NCBI GenBank assembly: GCA_965216535.1
Contig: OZ244175.1
Location: forward strand, 620,001 to 684,000
Length of the DNA: 64,000 nt
Direction: 5' to 3'
Origin: Hoeflea_A sp965216535
Lineage (GTDB): Bacteria; Pseudomonadota; Alphaproteobacteria; Rhizobiales; Rhizobiaceae
Shown: piece after piece, positions 17,423 through 26,528 of the stretch
How the letters are laid out: each line of letters starts with the position of its first letter
How positions within the stretch are numbered: the stretch's first letter is position 1
The notes under the pieces: generated by a model
Told to the model about the DNA's origin: nothing
What the model saw: the letters and a program-made list of their open reading frames with translations, nothing else
Database searches by the model: none
Program-made: the position numbers and the translations under genes

Positions 17423-18370
17423 TTGGTCCCTTTACGCCAACTTTCCTACCTTGTGGCTGTCGCAGACAATGGAAGCATCTCGGCGGCAGCCCAACGCCTG
17501 GGCATCTCCCAACCCGCGATCAGCGCAGCCATTCAGAAGATCGAAGCGGATTTCGAACTCAATCTTTTCATTCGGGAAAGGCCGCACAGGCTGACGCTTA
17601 CGCCGGTTGGCCGTCAATTTGCGTCCCGGGCAAAGCGTCTGCTGGAAAGCGCTCAGGAGTTTGAGACAGAAGCGCGAGAGATCAGGCAAAATCCAAAGGG
17701 GACCATTGAGGTTGGATGCTTTCTTCCGACCGCGCCGTTTATCATGCCCATTATCCTGGAAGGATTGCGAGAGCGTGATCTGGACATCAATGTGCAGGTC
17801 CACGAAGCGGACCTCGATGAGCTCAATCAGATGTTGGCCAATGGCTCGATCGAGGTTGCGTTGACCTACGATATGTATCCGAGTCCCGCGGTCGACTTCG
17901 AACCGTTGATCACGGCTCCACCCTATGCACTGCTGCCAAAATGCGACCCGCTTGCCCGGCAGGCCTCGGTTTCGCTGGCGGAGCTGGCCGAACGTGAAAT
18001 GGTTGGGCTCAATCTGCCGATTACGCAGCAGTTTTTTCTATCCCTGTTCGCGCAGGCCAATCTCAAGCCGAAAATCAAGCATCAGGCGAAATCGTTCGAA
18101 ATGGTGCGCAGTCTTGTGGGGGCCGGTGAAGGCTTCGCTGTTCTCATCATGCGTCCCATCAACGAGCGCTCGTATGGCGGCCATGATCTCGCTTACGTTC
18201 CGCTGCGTGATACCGTTGCTCCGCCGCATTACGGCCTGGCCTTTACCATGCGCTCCGTGCCGACCCGGCTGGTGGAAAAATTCGCCGATGTCTGCCGCGA
18301 ACTCCTGATGATCGAAAATCGGGCGGAACAGTTTTTCGTACATCCACCGGAAGACAATCGGACGGCATGA
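17423..18370 (+). CDS. LysR-family transcriptional regulator
   Basis: About 315 residues. The N-terminal helix-turn-helix (LRQLSYLVAVADNGSISAAAQRLGISQPAISAAIQKIE) is followed by the periplasmic-binding-protein-like effector domain. There is no ATG. A TTG at 17423, with GGA about ten bases upstream, seems the best start; TTG 17414 is the alternative. It diverges from the TRAP-aminotransferase-dehydrogenase operon, so it is the natural regulator of that operon and would sense the imported compound or a derivative. A convergent GlxA-type regulator gene ends 36 bp downstream. Confidence 0.9.
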   Translation: MVPLRQLSYLVAVADNGSISAAAQRLGISQPAISAAIQKIEADFELNLFIRERPHRLTLTPVGRQFASRAKRLLESAQEFETEAREIRQNPKGTIEVGCFLPTAPFIMPIILEGLRERDLDINVQVHEADLDELNQMLANGSIEVALTYDMYPSPAVDFEPLITAPPYALLPKCDPLARQASVSLAELAEREMVGLNLPITQQFFLSLFAQANLKPKIKHQAKSFEMVRSLVGAGEGFAVLIMRPINERSYGGHDLAYVPLRDTVAPPHYGLAFTMRSVPTRLVEKFADVCRELLMIENRAEQFFVHPPEDNRTA

Positions 18371-18406
18371 TATCCGGCCGGTCGCTTTTTCGCGCATACG
18401 GGCAGG

Positions 18407-19432
18407 CTACAATGCCAGTTCTCGATTTCCGGGGGGCCGGCTCAATATCATGGATTCAATGGACGCCGGGCGCTCGCCGTTGCGCACCAGAATGCGTTCA
18501 CTGCTGGGGCTTCTTCCAAACTCGCTCCGGTATTTCTTCGAGAATGTCGCATGCGACCCAAATCCGGTTGCCTGCGAGACTTCGATGACGGGGAGCTTGG
18601 TTTCCTGCAGCAGCGAGCGTGCGCGCCACAACCGGATTTTTGCATAGTATCGCGTCGGCGTGGTGGAAAACAGACAGGCGAACCTGCGTTGAAGTTGTCG
18701 GATGGAAACACCCGATTTCAACGCAACCGAGCTGATCGAAATCGGCGCTTCGACGTTTTCCTGCATGATCTTGAGGGCGACATGGGTTGGTGGGTCGGCC
18801 CGACCAATCTCCAGCTCAATCAGCGACTCGGTATGCCGGGCCCTGTGGGCTTTGAGGTCATAGGCCAAACGGTCTGCAACGGAGCCGGCAAGTTCGAAGC
18901 CGTGTTGATCTGCAATCAACCGAACGGCGAGATCGATCGTGGTCACCCCGCCGGCGCAGGAAAAGCGACTTTTGTCGCTGACGAAGACGTCCGGGGCGAT
19001 TTCGATGTTGGGGAAATTCTCGCGAAATGCATGGATCGCGTGGATCGGCAGCGCCACGTTGTGGCCCTTGAAAAATCCATTGCGGGCCAGTGTGAAGGCG
19101 CCATTGGCAATCGAACCGACACGTGCGCCATGTCTTGACTGGCAGCGCAGCCAGTTCAGCAGCTTCGCCGGATAGTCAAACGATGCGGCATTGGTCCCGA
19201 AAGCAACGATGGCATCAAAGCGTTTGGCCGAAACTCTGGTACCGTCGGAAGCGCTTGTGATCCCAGCGAGCGCTGATGCGTCCTCCAATTGGATGAGGTC
19301 GTATTCGAATGCTGTAGCGCCGAGTTGATGATTGGCGATGTGCAGGCATTCGCAGAACAAAACAAGGTCCGTGATCTGGACGTTTTGCGGCACGATGAAA
19401 GCGAAATGCACATCAGCCGGCTGCCTGCTCAT
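18407..19432 (-). CDS. GlxA-family regulator (DJ-1/PfpI-like domain plus AraC helix-turn-helix)
   Basis: A 341-residue protein from the ATG at 19432, whose ATGA overlaps the stop of the upstream URO-D-like gene. Residues 1-180 form a class I glutamine amidotransferase-like (DJ-1/PfpI) domain used for ligand sensing. The C-terminal 100 residues are an AraC-type double helix-turn-helix (SISSVALKSGVSIRQLQRRF, then the ARSLLQ and FGSHATFSKKYRSEFG helices). GlxA-type regulators such as GbdR and CdhR often control quaternary amine or betaine catabolism; that is family knowledge, not shown here. The four-base overlap implies translational coupling. Confidence 0.88.
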   Translation of the reverse strand: MSRQPADVHFAFIVPQNVQITDLVLFCECLHIANHQLGATAFEYDLIQLEDASALAGITSASDGTRVSAKRFDAIVAFGTNAASFDYPAKLLNWLRCQSRHGARVGSIANGAFTLARNGFFKGHNVALPIHAIHAFRENFPNIEIAPDVFVSDKSRFSCAGGVTTIDLAVRLIADQHGFELAGSVADRLAYDLKAHRARHTESLIELEIGRADPPTHVALKIMQENVEAPISISSVALKSGVSIRQLQRRFACLFSTTPTRYYAKIRLWRARSLLQETKLPVIEVSQATGFGSHATFSKKYRSEFGRSPSSERILVRNGERPASIESMILSRPPGNRELAL

Positions 19433-20766
19433 CTGTCCAACGCCCCGGCGACCAATGGCGGCGTGTCCTGCCGTTCCAATCGGCCATGATCGGTTGCGGT
19501 CCTGATGATGATTTCGACCAGTTCGAATTGGGATTGTGCGCTGATGTCCTCGAAATAGACATGGCTTGGCCACGGTTCCCGGACGAAGTTGTGATCGGGA
19601 AGTTCGATCGCCTCGCAGACGGCCTTGATAGCCTCGACATATTCCCTCGCCGCTTCACCGATGCCCTGTCTGGCTGTCTCGATGTCGCCAACGCTGTTTC
19701 GGTCAATTTGCGTCGAACCGATGCCAAGGGTGAGAGGAATTCCGCGGGCGATCGCCTGGTCGCGGTAGAAGGAAACAGGCACTTTGTCGGCCTCGAGCCG
19801 CATAACGAAGTTCTTGCAGACGCTGTTTTTGATGTCGGTCAGCTCCAGCAGGTCGATCCCGCTCGCTTCTTCCGTTGTGCCGCCTCGTCTGCGCGAGCCA
19901 CGGCCTCGCTTTTTCGCCTGGGTGACGAAATCGCCGCGATAATTGGCGTCAAACACACGGTCTGCCCAGGATCGTCCGTCGCACATTCGCTGAATGGAGC
20001 GAATGGCAAGCTGTTTGCAATTGTCCGGCCCGATGAAGAATGGAGAGCCCGACGCGTCGGATAGCTCTACCCAGCCGTTTGGAAATTTCTCGATAAAGTC
20101 GTCAATCCATGGCGACAATACCTCGTCCGCCAGGTGATCCAGCAGTTCATTGACGAAGCCCGGATCGTGAACAACGTCGGCCAACAACGGTTCCTGGCCG
20201 TAGATGTCCGCCGCCAGGCTGTATGGTGAGGAGATCTGCAACAGCGGTTCCATGCCGTTGAGCCTCTCGGTTTCCCGCAGCACATCGTTGATCACCTTCG
20301 GTATGCCGGAATCGAAATCGGGTGTTTTGACAGATCGCCAGTTGCTTTTGTCGATCAGCGGTGTGTCGGGATCACACCCCGGAGGAAACCGGTCCGGATA
20401 CATCATCTTCTGGCCAATGGCTTCGCACGTGAAGGCATAAAGCGCCCAGGTCGTGTAGAGCTTGTTGATGCCGAGGAGCCGACTTGCCATCAGGTTTGCC
20501 CGCGCATAACGCGACGGATCCGTCGTGTAGTATTCCTTCGATTCAATGCCGTAGAGATCGTGCAGGATCCCCAGGGCAAGCATATGAACCGAGGCGGAAA
20601 CGTGCACGCGATCGGTTTCAGCAGGCACGGCGAAATTTGCGTCGAATTGGCCGTCGATGGCGGCGTCGAAAAGACCTCCAAGCGTCTTCTTTGCATCCGC
20701 GTCACCCGACTGCCATCGCGCCAGAAGACGAAGACCATCCGGAAATTCGAGCATATCCATCGTCAT
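19429..20766 (-). CDS. Uroporphyrinogen-decarboxylase-like (MtaA/CmuA-type superfamily) protein
   Basis: A 445-residue protein. The middle (LLQISSPYSLAADIYG at about 175-190, then FVNELLDHLADEVL at 204-217 and the ELSDASGSPFFIGPDNCKQL stretch at 234-253) follows the TIM-barrel pattern of the URO-D superfamily. The HemE signature near the N-terminus is absent, so heme synthesis is unlikely. Catabolic members act as corrinoid-dependent methyltransferases or have unknown roles. An unusual basic loop (AKKRGRGSRRRGG, about 284-296) interrupts the barrel. It is coupled to the GlxA regulator and divergent from a MocR gene. No corrinoid protein gene is visible nearby. Confidence 0.75.
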   Translation of the reverse strand: MTMDMLEFPDGLRLLARWQSGDADAKKTLGGLFDAAIDGQFDANFAVPAETDRVHVSASVHMLALGILHDLYGIESKEYYTTDPSRYARANLMASRLLGINKLYTTWALYAFTCEAIGQKMMYPDRFPPGCDPDTPLIDKSNWRSVKTPDFDSGIPKVINDVLRETERLNGMEPLLQISSPYSLAADIYGQEPLLADVVHDPGFVNELLDHLADEVLSPWIDDFIEKFPNGWVELSDASGSPFFIGPDNCKQLAIRSIQRMCDGRSWADRVFDANYRGDFVTQAKKRGRGSRRRGGTTEEASGIDLLELTDIKNSVCKNFVMRLEADKVPVSFYRDQAIARGIPLTLGIGSTQIDRNSVGDIETARQGIGEAAREYVEAIKAVCEAIELPDHNFVREPWPSHVYFEDISAQSQFELVEIIIRTATDHGRLERQDTPPLVAGALDR

Positions 20767-20854
20767 TGTCCCATTGCATCGCGCGTCCTTCAGGGCCCCG
20801 CCAGGAAAAACGGCGAGGCGCCAACAGGACGCGTCCGGCTGGCAAGTTGACAGA

Positions 20855-20912
20855 ATATTGGATTTGTCAAAATATCCATTCTCGGATGAACGTTATATCC
20901 AATTAGATTGGA
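20855..20912. promoter_or_regulatory. Repeated ATATCCAAT-type motifs between the URO-D-like and MocR genes
   Basis: Variants of ATATCCAAT occur at 20872-20880 (ATATCCATT) and 20895-20903 (ATATCCAAT) as direct repeats 23 bp apart, and inverted at 20855-20863 (ATATTGGAT). The last copy is also half of a perfect dyad TCCAAT-tag-ATTGGA (20898-20912). MocR/GabR proteins bind direct repeats about two helical turns apart, so this is the likely binding site of the regulator encoded at 20924. Confidence 0.6.
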
Positions 20913-20923
20913 GATTCGATAAT

Positions 20924-22408
20924 ATGAGCAACGGTGGCGGAAGTGCCCTTCTGTCGCTTCTTCGTCTGGATGCCAGTGACCGCATGCCGCTATACCGGCA
21001 ACTCGAAAATGCGATTCGGCAGCAGATACTGAGTGGCGGCATTCTCTCCGGCACGCGTTTGCCCGCTACCCGTCAACTGGCCAGGGACCTCGGCATCTCG
21101 AGACTGACCGTCAAGAATGCCTACGAGCAGCTCGGTTCGGAAGGATTTCTGCACTCTCGTCGGGGAGCCGGTACATTCGTTGCCAACATATCTGCCATGG
21201 AACAGCCTCCCGAAGTTCCTGCTGCGGCTTCCTCTGCGGGGAAAGCTCAATTTGATCTATCGGAACGATCCGGCAGTGTTGCCGCGACCAAAGCAACAAC
21301 GCGCCTTGGTGGGGTAACCGCATTTCGACCCGGTGTGCCGGCGCTTGACAGGTTTCCGCGCAAGGCATGGGCAACAGCAGAGTCACGCGCGATTCGCCAT
21401 GGCGATCCCGGCCTGCTTGGGTACGGTACACCCGGCGGCCTGACCGAACTCAAACAGCAAATCGCTATCCATGTTCGCGATCATCGGGGTGTCCAATGTG
21501 AGCCCGAGCAAATTGTCATAACTTCCGGCGCCCAACAGGCCTTCGTATTGATCGCACTCACCCTGCTGGAGCCGGGCGCGACGGTCTGGTTTGAAGATCC
21601 CGGCCACATCGGCGCCAGAGATGCCATGAGACTGCTCGGTGCGAATGTCATGTCGGTTCCGGTCGGAGACGACGGTTTCGAGTTGGCTGTGGCGATGCGA
21701 AAACATGCCCGGGCGGATTTGATGTTTGTCACGCCTTCGCATCAACACCCGCTCGGCATCACAATGAGCCTGAACAGGCGTATGGAGATTCTGGAATACG
21801 CAAATCAGAACAATTGCTGGATCATCGAGGACGATTATGACAGCGAGTTCAGATATTCTGATCGGGCCCTGCCGGCTCTGCTTGCGCTCGATTACAGCGG
21901 GCGCGTCCTCTACACCGGAAGCTTTTCAAAATCGATGTTCCCCGCGCTTCGGCTCGGATACCTGATCAGCCCCCCCGAACTCGTCGACGCGTTTACCGCC
22001 GCACAGTCCCTTCTGTCGCAAAACGTCTCACCGCTGCAGCAACAAACCCTGGCTAGATTCATGCTGGACGGCAATTTCAATGCGCATATCAGGAAAATGC
22101 GCAGCCTCTACCAGCAACGGCGCGATTTGCTTGTCGACAGTTTGGAAAACCACCTTGGAGACGTCTTCGAGCTCGCCCCTTGCACCGCCGGCATGCACCT
22201 GGTCGGTTGGCTGAGAGATGAGTCGGCGTCGGAGAGTGCCGTCGCAAAGTCAATCTGGGACATTGGCATCGATTGCCTGCCGGTATCGATTTACTGCGAC
22301 AAGCAACGGGTGCGTCCCGGCATCATGTTTGGGTTTGCCTGTGCCCCGGAAGGAGAGATCGAAATGGGCGTCAAGAAAATCTCAAAGGCGCTCAACGGGA
22401 TGACCTGA
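20924..22408 (+). CDS. MocR-family regulator (GntR helix-turn-helix fused to aminotransferase domain)
   Basis: A 494-residue protein from the ATG at 20924, with GGAG ten bases upstream. Residues 1-80 are a GntR winged helix (MPLYRQLENAIRQQILSG, then TRQLARDLGISRLTVKNAYE). The rest is a fold-type I PLP domain with the lysine in TGSFSKSMFPALRLGY and aspartate in IEDDYDSEF. MocR proteins such as GabR and PdxR use PLP or its amine adducts as signal. It diverges from the URO-D-like/GlxA unit. A class III aminotransferase lies 7 kb away in the same region, so amine-related control is plausible. Confidence 0.93.
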   Translation: MSNGGGSALLSLLRLDASDRMPLYRQLENAIRQQILSGGILSGTRLPATRQLARDLGISRLTVKNAYEQLGSEGFLHSRRGAGTFVANISAMEQPPEVPAAASSAGKAQFDLSERSGSVAATKATTRLGGVTAFRPGVPALDRFPRKAWATAESRAIRHGDPGLLGYGTPGGLTELKQQIAIHVRDHRGVQCEPEQIVITSGAQQAFVLIALTLLEPGATVWFEDPGHIGARDAMRLLGANVMSVPVGDDGFELAVAMRKHARADLMFVTPSHQHPLGITMSLNRRMEILEYANQNNCWIIEDDYDSEFRYSDRALPALLALDYSGRVLYTGSFSKSMFPALRLGYLISPPELVDAFTAAQSLLSQNVSPLQQQTLARFMLDGNFNAHIRKMRSLYQQRRDLLVDSLENHLGDVFELAPCTAGMHLVGWLRDESASESAVAKSIWDIGIDCLPVSIYCDKQRVRPGIMFGFACAPEGEIEMGVKKISKALNGMT

Positions 22409-22691
22409 CACACCAATTTGCAGCGAATTGAGCCCCTTGGTGTCCGTCGTCACCGCTTCACGGTTTCCCATTGTTGAAACAACCGCATTTTTGTCGATCG
22501 CTTGAGAGCGGGCGCAATCAGAGTAGAGCACGATGTCGTTTGAAGGCGGGCTTAGATGAGTGATCGAATTCGGTTCCGGTCAAGGATGATGCTTGTTTGA
22601 GGCCTGGCGCCCCTGTTCACCACGGCCGTGCTGAATGCGCCGTTGGCGCCAGCCGCCTTTTTGCAAAACGGTTGGCAAACCGAAATGTCGG

Positions 22692-23417
22692 ATGCCCTCG
22701 ATGATCGTATGGCTGATCAACTGGACGATCGAGACACAGCGGGAGATCTACCTGGCGTTCGGGGACCGTATCAAGCTCTACGCGGAGACCGGCGATTGGT
22801 CCGAACTGGCCGTCTTCCTGCCGATGGGCGTGGTTTTCGGGATCGTGCATGCCATGATGCCCGGGCATTCGAAAACTCTGCTGGCGGCCTATTCAATTTC
22901 CACCCCGGAGAGCGCGTGGCGCGCCGCGGGAACCGGCCTGATCATATCTTCCGTCCATATCCTGATGTCTGTGCTTATCGTGCTTCTGGCTTTGCCACTG
23001 GTGTCAGTGACCCTCGGCGCTTCAAGCCAGACGCCAGTACTGGACAGCCTGAGCCGCATATTGCTGGCATTTGTCGGCCTCTGGATGATCGTGTCCACTC
23101 TACGCCCGCACAGCCACGCGCATCTTGCCGGGCGCAGCGTGGCCTTTGGATTTTTCGCCGGTCTGATTCCGTGTCCGCTCACGCTCTTTGTCGTGACATT
23201 TGCCGCATCGCGCGGCGTGATCGAGGCCGGGCTGGCATTTGCCTTGGTGATGCTGGTCGGCGTGGCGGCGGTCCTGGTTTCAGTTGCTCTGGTGGCGAAC
23301 CTTTCGCGTGGGGGTCTCGCAAGGCTGATGAACAACAAGCTGATGAGCATTGTTGCATCGGGTCTGCAGGTGGCGACCGGTGTCATTCTCCTGTTCGCCG
23401 CCTGGCGGATGTTGTGA
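22692..23417 (+). CDS. NicO/RcnA-type nickel-cobalt permease
   Basis: About 241 residues from the ATG at 22692; 22635 is an alternative start, and ribosome sites are weak for both. Around six transmembrane segments are visible. The motif HAMMPGHSKTLLAAYSI (about residues 41-57) carries the histidines and HxxxPGHSK signature of the NicO superfamily, and GLIPCPLTLFVV is a second conserved stretch. The family moves Ni or Co, as efflux in RcnA. No metal regulator adjoins the gene. Confidence 0.82.
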   Translation: MPSMIVWLINWTIETQREIYLAFGDRIKLYAETGDWSELAVFLPMGVVFGIVHAMMPGHSKTLLAAYSISTPESAWRAAGTGLIISSVHILMSVLIVLLALPLVSVTLGASSQTPVLDSLSRILLAFVGLWMIVSTLRPHSHAHLAGRSVAFGFFAGLIPCPLTLFVVTFAASRGVIEAGLAFALVMLVGVAAVLVSVALVANLSRGGLARLMNNKLMSIVASGLQVATGVILLFAAWRML

Positions 23418-23452
23418 GATTTGACTCAACCTCAAATGGTTCGTGTCGTTTG

Positions 23453-23650
23453 CTAGGGCAGCTGTGCCCAGCCGTTTGAAACCTGATGACGGATCAGGCC
23501 GACATCGCAGAGCATACGGTCGTCGAGCTTGCACAAGGACTCCAATTCCCGTTGTTGCCTGCGATGGGTGGCGATCCCGTGAGCAAAGGTCGCCAGGCGA
23601 TCTGCGAATGCAGGTCTTTGTACTGAATATGTTGCTGTGTTCGTGTTCAT
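23453..23650 (-). CDS. DUF1127 small basic protein
   Basis: A 65-residue protein whose second half (QRELESLCKLDDRMLCDVGLIRHQV) is the YjiS-like DUF1127 domain. Such proteins are abundant in Alphaproteobacteria and some affect RNA metabolism and phosphate or carbon physiology. It is monocistronic and divergent from the winged-helix/hydrolase gene. Confidence 0.8.
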   Translation of the reverse strand: MNTNTATYSVQRPAFADRLATFAHGIATHRRQQRELESLCKLDDRMLCDVGLIRHQVSNGWAQLP

Positions 23651-23822
23651 GGTATTGTCCTCTGGTTCTGGACGGGGAGACCGTCACGTTGCCGAATGAC
23701 GTCAGAGCTACGGGACCAGGCGCTTCGGTGCTTGGCGGAGGCTTGGAGATTTTCTTGGGATTTTTCATGGACGACCGAATGCGCATCTCTTCCAGTCGAA
23801 GACTGTTCGAGAGGCTTGGCCG

Positions 23823-25016
23823 ATGAAATACGCCTTTGACCAATATGTTCTCGACGTTTCCACCCGGGAACTGCGGCAGGACAACGCCGTGTTGTCGATC
23901 GAGCCGAAGGTCCTCGATCTGCTCTGCTACTTGATCCAGAATCGCGACCGGGTGGTCAGCAAGGACGAACTGGTCGAACGGGTCTGGAATCGTCGCATCG
24001 TGTCGGATGCCGCGGTCTCGAGCGCCGTCAGCGCTGCCCGCAGGGCACTCGATGATGACGGCAGGCAACAGCGCTATCTGAAGACGGCCCACGGGCACGG
24101 GTTTCGCTTCGTCGCATCCATCTCGGAAAGCGATGCAAAGACGTCTCGCGATGCGCCGCTGAGCGACACCCCGCCGGAACAGAGGATCGGGTTCTGTGAG
24201 AGCGCCGACGGTGCACGGATTGCGTATGGCGTGGCTGGCGAAGGTCCGACCCTTGTCAAGGCATCCAATTGGCTGACTCACCTGGAATATGATTGGGAGA
24301 GCCCGGTCTGGCGGCATTTCTACAGTGCCCTTGCCAGGGGTCGCCGTCTCGTCCGCTATGATTCCCGAGGCAACGGGCTATCCGACTGGACCGTGACCGA
24401 CCACTCTTTCGACCGGCAGGTCGAGGACCTTGAGGCGGTCATAGACGTCGCCGGGACCGAACGATTTTCGATTATCGGCCTTTGCCAGGGCTGTACCTCA
24501 GCGGTTGCCTTTGCGGCGCGAAATCCGGAACGGGTGGAGAAACTGGTTCTGCTTGGAGGATATGTTCGGGGATGGCGGGCGCGTGGCGAAACCGACGGAT
24601 ACGTGCTTCGAAAGTCGGCCCACGATGCGTTACCGCTTTGGTGGGGCAAGGAAACGGCGGCAATCCGAGACCTTTTCTCCGGCATCTACATGCCGGAAGC
24701 TCCCGTTGCCAGCCGGACCTGGTTCAGCGACTTGCAACGCAAGACGGCCACGCCGGAAAACGCCTCGGCGATGATGTTCTCCGACTGCGATGATGATATT
24801 TCGGACCTTCTGAGCCAGGTTCAGGCGCCGACTTTGGTCCTGCACGCTGTCGGTGATCTCGCCGCTCCCTATGAGGAGGGCAAGGCGCTGGCCACGGGAA
24901 TTCCCGGAGCGCAATTCATATCGCTCGAAACGGCGAACCACATTCTTCCCGAAACCGACCCGGAATGGCATCGCTGCGCGCAAAAGATCGACGACTTTCT
25001 GTCGACTGGGGGTTAG
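23823..25016 (+). CDS. OmpR-type winged-helix regulator fused to an alpha/beta hydrolase
   Basis: A 397-residue protein. Residues 1-100 form a Trans_reg_C winged helix of the CadC/ToxR class (LSIEPKVLDLLCYLIQN, then VWNRRIVSDAAVSSAVSAAR and the YLKTAHGHGFRF hairpin) with no receiver domain and no transmembrane helix. Residues 120-397 are an alpha/beta hydrolase. The nucleophile elbow reads GLCQGC, so Cys221 replaces serine. Asp345 (AVGDLAAP) and His373 (TANHILPE) complete a Cys-Asp-His triad as in dienelactone hydrolases. The fusion suggests a regulator that senses or processes a small ester-like or lactone-like ligand. It ends before a convergent adenylate-cyclase gene. Confidence 0.85.
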   Translation: MKYAFDQYVLDVSTRELRQDNAVLSIEPKVLDLLCYLIQNRDRVVSKDELVERVWNRRIVSDAAVSSAVSAARRALDDDGRQQRYLKTAHGHGFRFVASISESDAKTSRDAPLSDTPPEQRIGFCESADGARIAYGVAGEGPTLVKASNWLTHLEYDWESPVWRHFYSALARGRRLVRYDSRGNGLSDWTVTDHSFDRQVEDLEAVIDVAGTERFSIIGLCQGCTSAVAFAARNPERVEKLVLLGGYVRGWRARGETDGYVLRKSAHDALPLWWGKETAAIRDLFSGIYMPEAPVASRTWFSDLQRKTATPENASAMMFSDCDDDISDLLSQVQAPTLVLHAVGDLAAPYEEGKALATGIPGAQFISLETANHILPETDPEWHRCAQKIDDFLSTGG

Positions 25017-25068
25017 TCCGCGTGCTCGATTATCTGAAACAAAGACCGCTCGTTCGATGATCCCGAGT

Positions 25069-26424
25069 TTATCTCCGGGCTTGGTCTGAAGCGAAGGCCT
25101 GCGCCGCCGGCACCACGGAATAGATCTCGATCGGCTTGTCGAAGCCGCGGATTGTCTGGGTGCCTTGCGGCTGGGTGTCGAACTGGTCTCCGACCCTCGC
25201 CCGGGTCGCCGCGTCGACGGTGATCGGTGAGCCGAGCGACTTGCCGAGCCCCTCAAGCCGCGAAGCCAGGTTGACGATGTCGCCGTAGATGGTGAAGGCC
25301 TGGCGGCGCTCCGAACCGATACGGCCGGCGGCGATGCTGCCCGAGGCGATGCCGACGCGAATGGCAAAACCGGTTTGCTGCGACAGATCAGTGAGGGCGA
25401 GCGCTGCGCGTACCGCGGTTTCCTCCGGCCGGTCCAGCTCCACGGGTGCATTAAAGCTTGCCAGCAGGCCATCGCCGGTAAAGCTGATGACGATGCCCTC
25501 ATGGTCGCCGATGATGTCTGCGGCGCCGGCGAGAAAGCTTCCCAGCGCCCGGATGACCTCGACCGGGTCGCGTCCGGCGGCATAGCGGGTGAAGTCGGCG
25601 ATGTCGAGCATCAACACCGTGCCGTGGCGCAGTTGCGGCTCCAGCGCCTGCGGATCGTCGACCAGTTTGCGGGCAATCGCTTCCGGCACGTAGCGGCCGA
25701 GCGTATCGCGGATCTTTTCGCGGGCACGGCGCTCGTCCTCTCGCTCGGCTTCAGCCGCGACCTGGGCGAAAAAGACATTGCGGGCGCGATAGACGGCAAG
25801 CGCCAGGATAAGCGCGCCGGCCAGCAAAAACCCGGTTTCCTCCATCCGGTTGCCACGCCCGATGAAATCGATCGACAGAAAAATGGTTTCGTAGTCGGCG
25901 CGGGAGGCGTTGAGCGGCAGGTCGCCCCAGGAGAGCGTTCGGTCCATGCCGGAGACGGTGACAAGAAAAGCCGCCCACCAGCCCGCGACTGCAACCATGC
26001 CGCTCCAGACGACCAGCCGCCAGGAGAGGGAAAGTCCGGTCATCACGACGATTGGAAACAGGTAATAGATGCCGTAGGCCCGGAAGGCGATGATTTGTGG
26101 CACCTCGTCCGCACGGCTGATTGGAATAATGACAAAAAATGCGCAGATCCCCAGAATGTCCACCGTGTAGATGGCGTACTTGAGCCACCACCGATCGAAA
26201 CGGGTTCCGATCACCAGCAGATGTGCAATGCCGATCAAGGTGAAGAGCATCAGTGCAAAGGTGCCCCAAAGGCGCGGTGCCTGATCGGAGAAGACCGACG
26301 CACCGACATACCAAAGCAAGGCCGCGCCGATGACAGCGGTGCGGCAGGCGATGGCCAGACGCAAACCTCGCTGTTCCGCCTGATCGAGCCGCTTCAATGA
26401 GCTTTCGCGAATGGCTTCTGGCAT
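25069..26424 (-). CDS. Membrane-bound class III adenylate/guanylate cyclase
   Basis: A 451-residue protein from the ATG at 26424, where GGAGG stands seven bases upstream; the frame is open to 26523. About six transmembrane helices fill residues 20-240. A short coiled linker with REKIRDTLGRYVPEAIARKL follows, then a class III cyclase domain: metal-binding aspartates in LMLDIADFT, the FTGDGLLASFN segment, and IYGDIVNLASRLE with the purine-site residues. It should make cAMP (less likely cGMP) at the inner face of the membrane. It diverges from a LysR gene with 104 bp between starts. Confidence 0.92.
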   Translation of the reverse strand: MPEAIRESSLKRLDQAEQRGLRLAIACRTAVIGAALLWYVGASVFSDQAPRLWGTFALMLFTLIGIAHLLVIGTRFDRWWLKYAIYTVDILGICAFFVIIPISRADEVPQIIAFRAYGIYYLFPIVVMTGLSLSWRLVVWSGMVAVAGWWAAFLVTVSGMDRTLSWGDLPLNASRADYETIFLSIDFIGRGNRMEETGFLLAGALILALAVYRARNVFFAQVAAEAEREDERRAREKIRDTLGRYVPEAIARKLVDDPQALEPQLRHGTVLMLDIADFTRYAAGRDPVEVIRALGSFLAGAADIIGDHEGIVISFTGDGLLASFNAPVELDRPEETAVRAALALTDLSQQTGFAIRVGIASGSIAAGRIGSERRQAFTIYGDIVNLASRLEGLGKSLGSPITVDAATRARVGDQFDTQPQGTQTIRGFDKPIEIYSVVPAAQAFASDQARR

Positions 26425-26528
26425 TGCCGCCTCCACATCCAGGACATCCGATCTGATATCGGGCGATCCGGGACTGATTTCCAAGACCTTGCGGTTGTCG
26501 AACCGATACTTGATTAGTATCAAAGCCT

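Noticed and set aside
22409..22634. Possible small gene after the MocR regulator
   Set aside because: No frame with a ribosome site and coherent composition was found; the stretch looks like a plain intergenic region.
23427..23826. Plus-strand open frame upstream of the winged-helix/hydrolase gene
   Set aside because: It overlaps the DUF1127 gene in antisense and has no ribosome site or recognisable domain.
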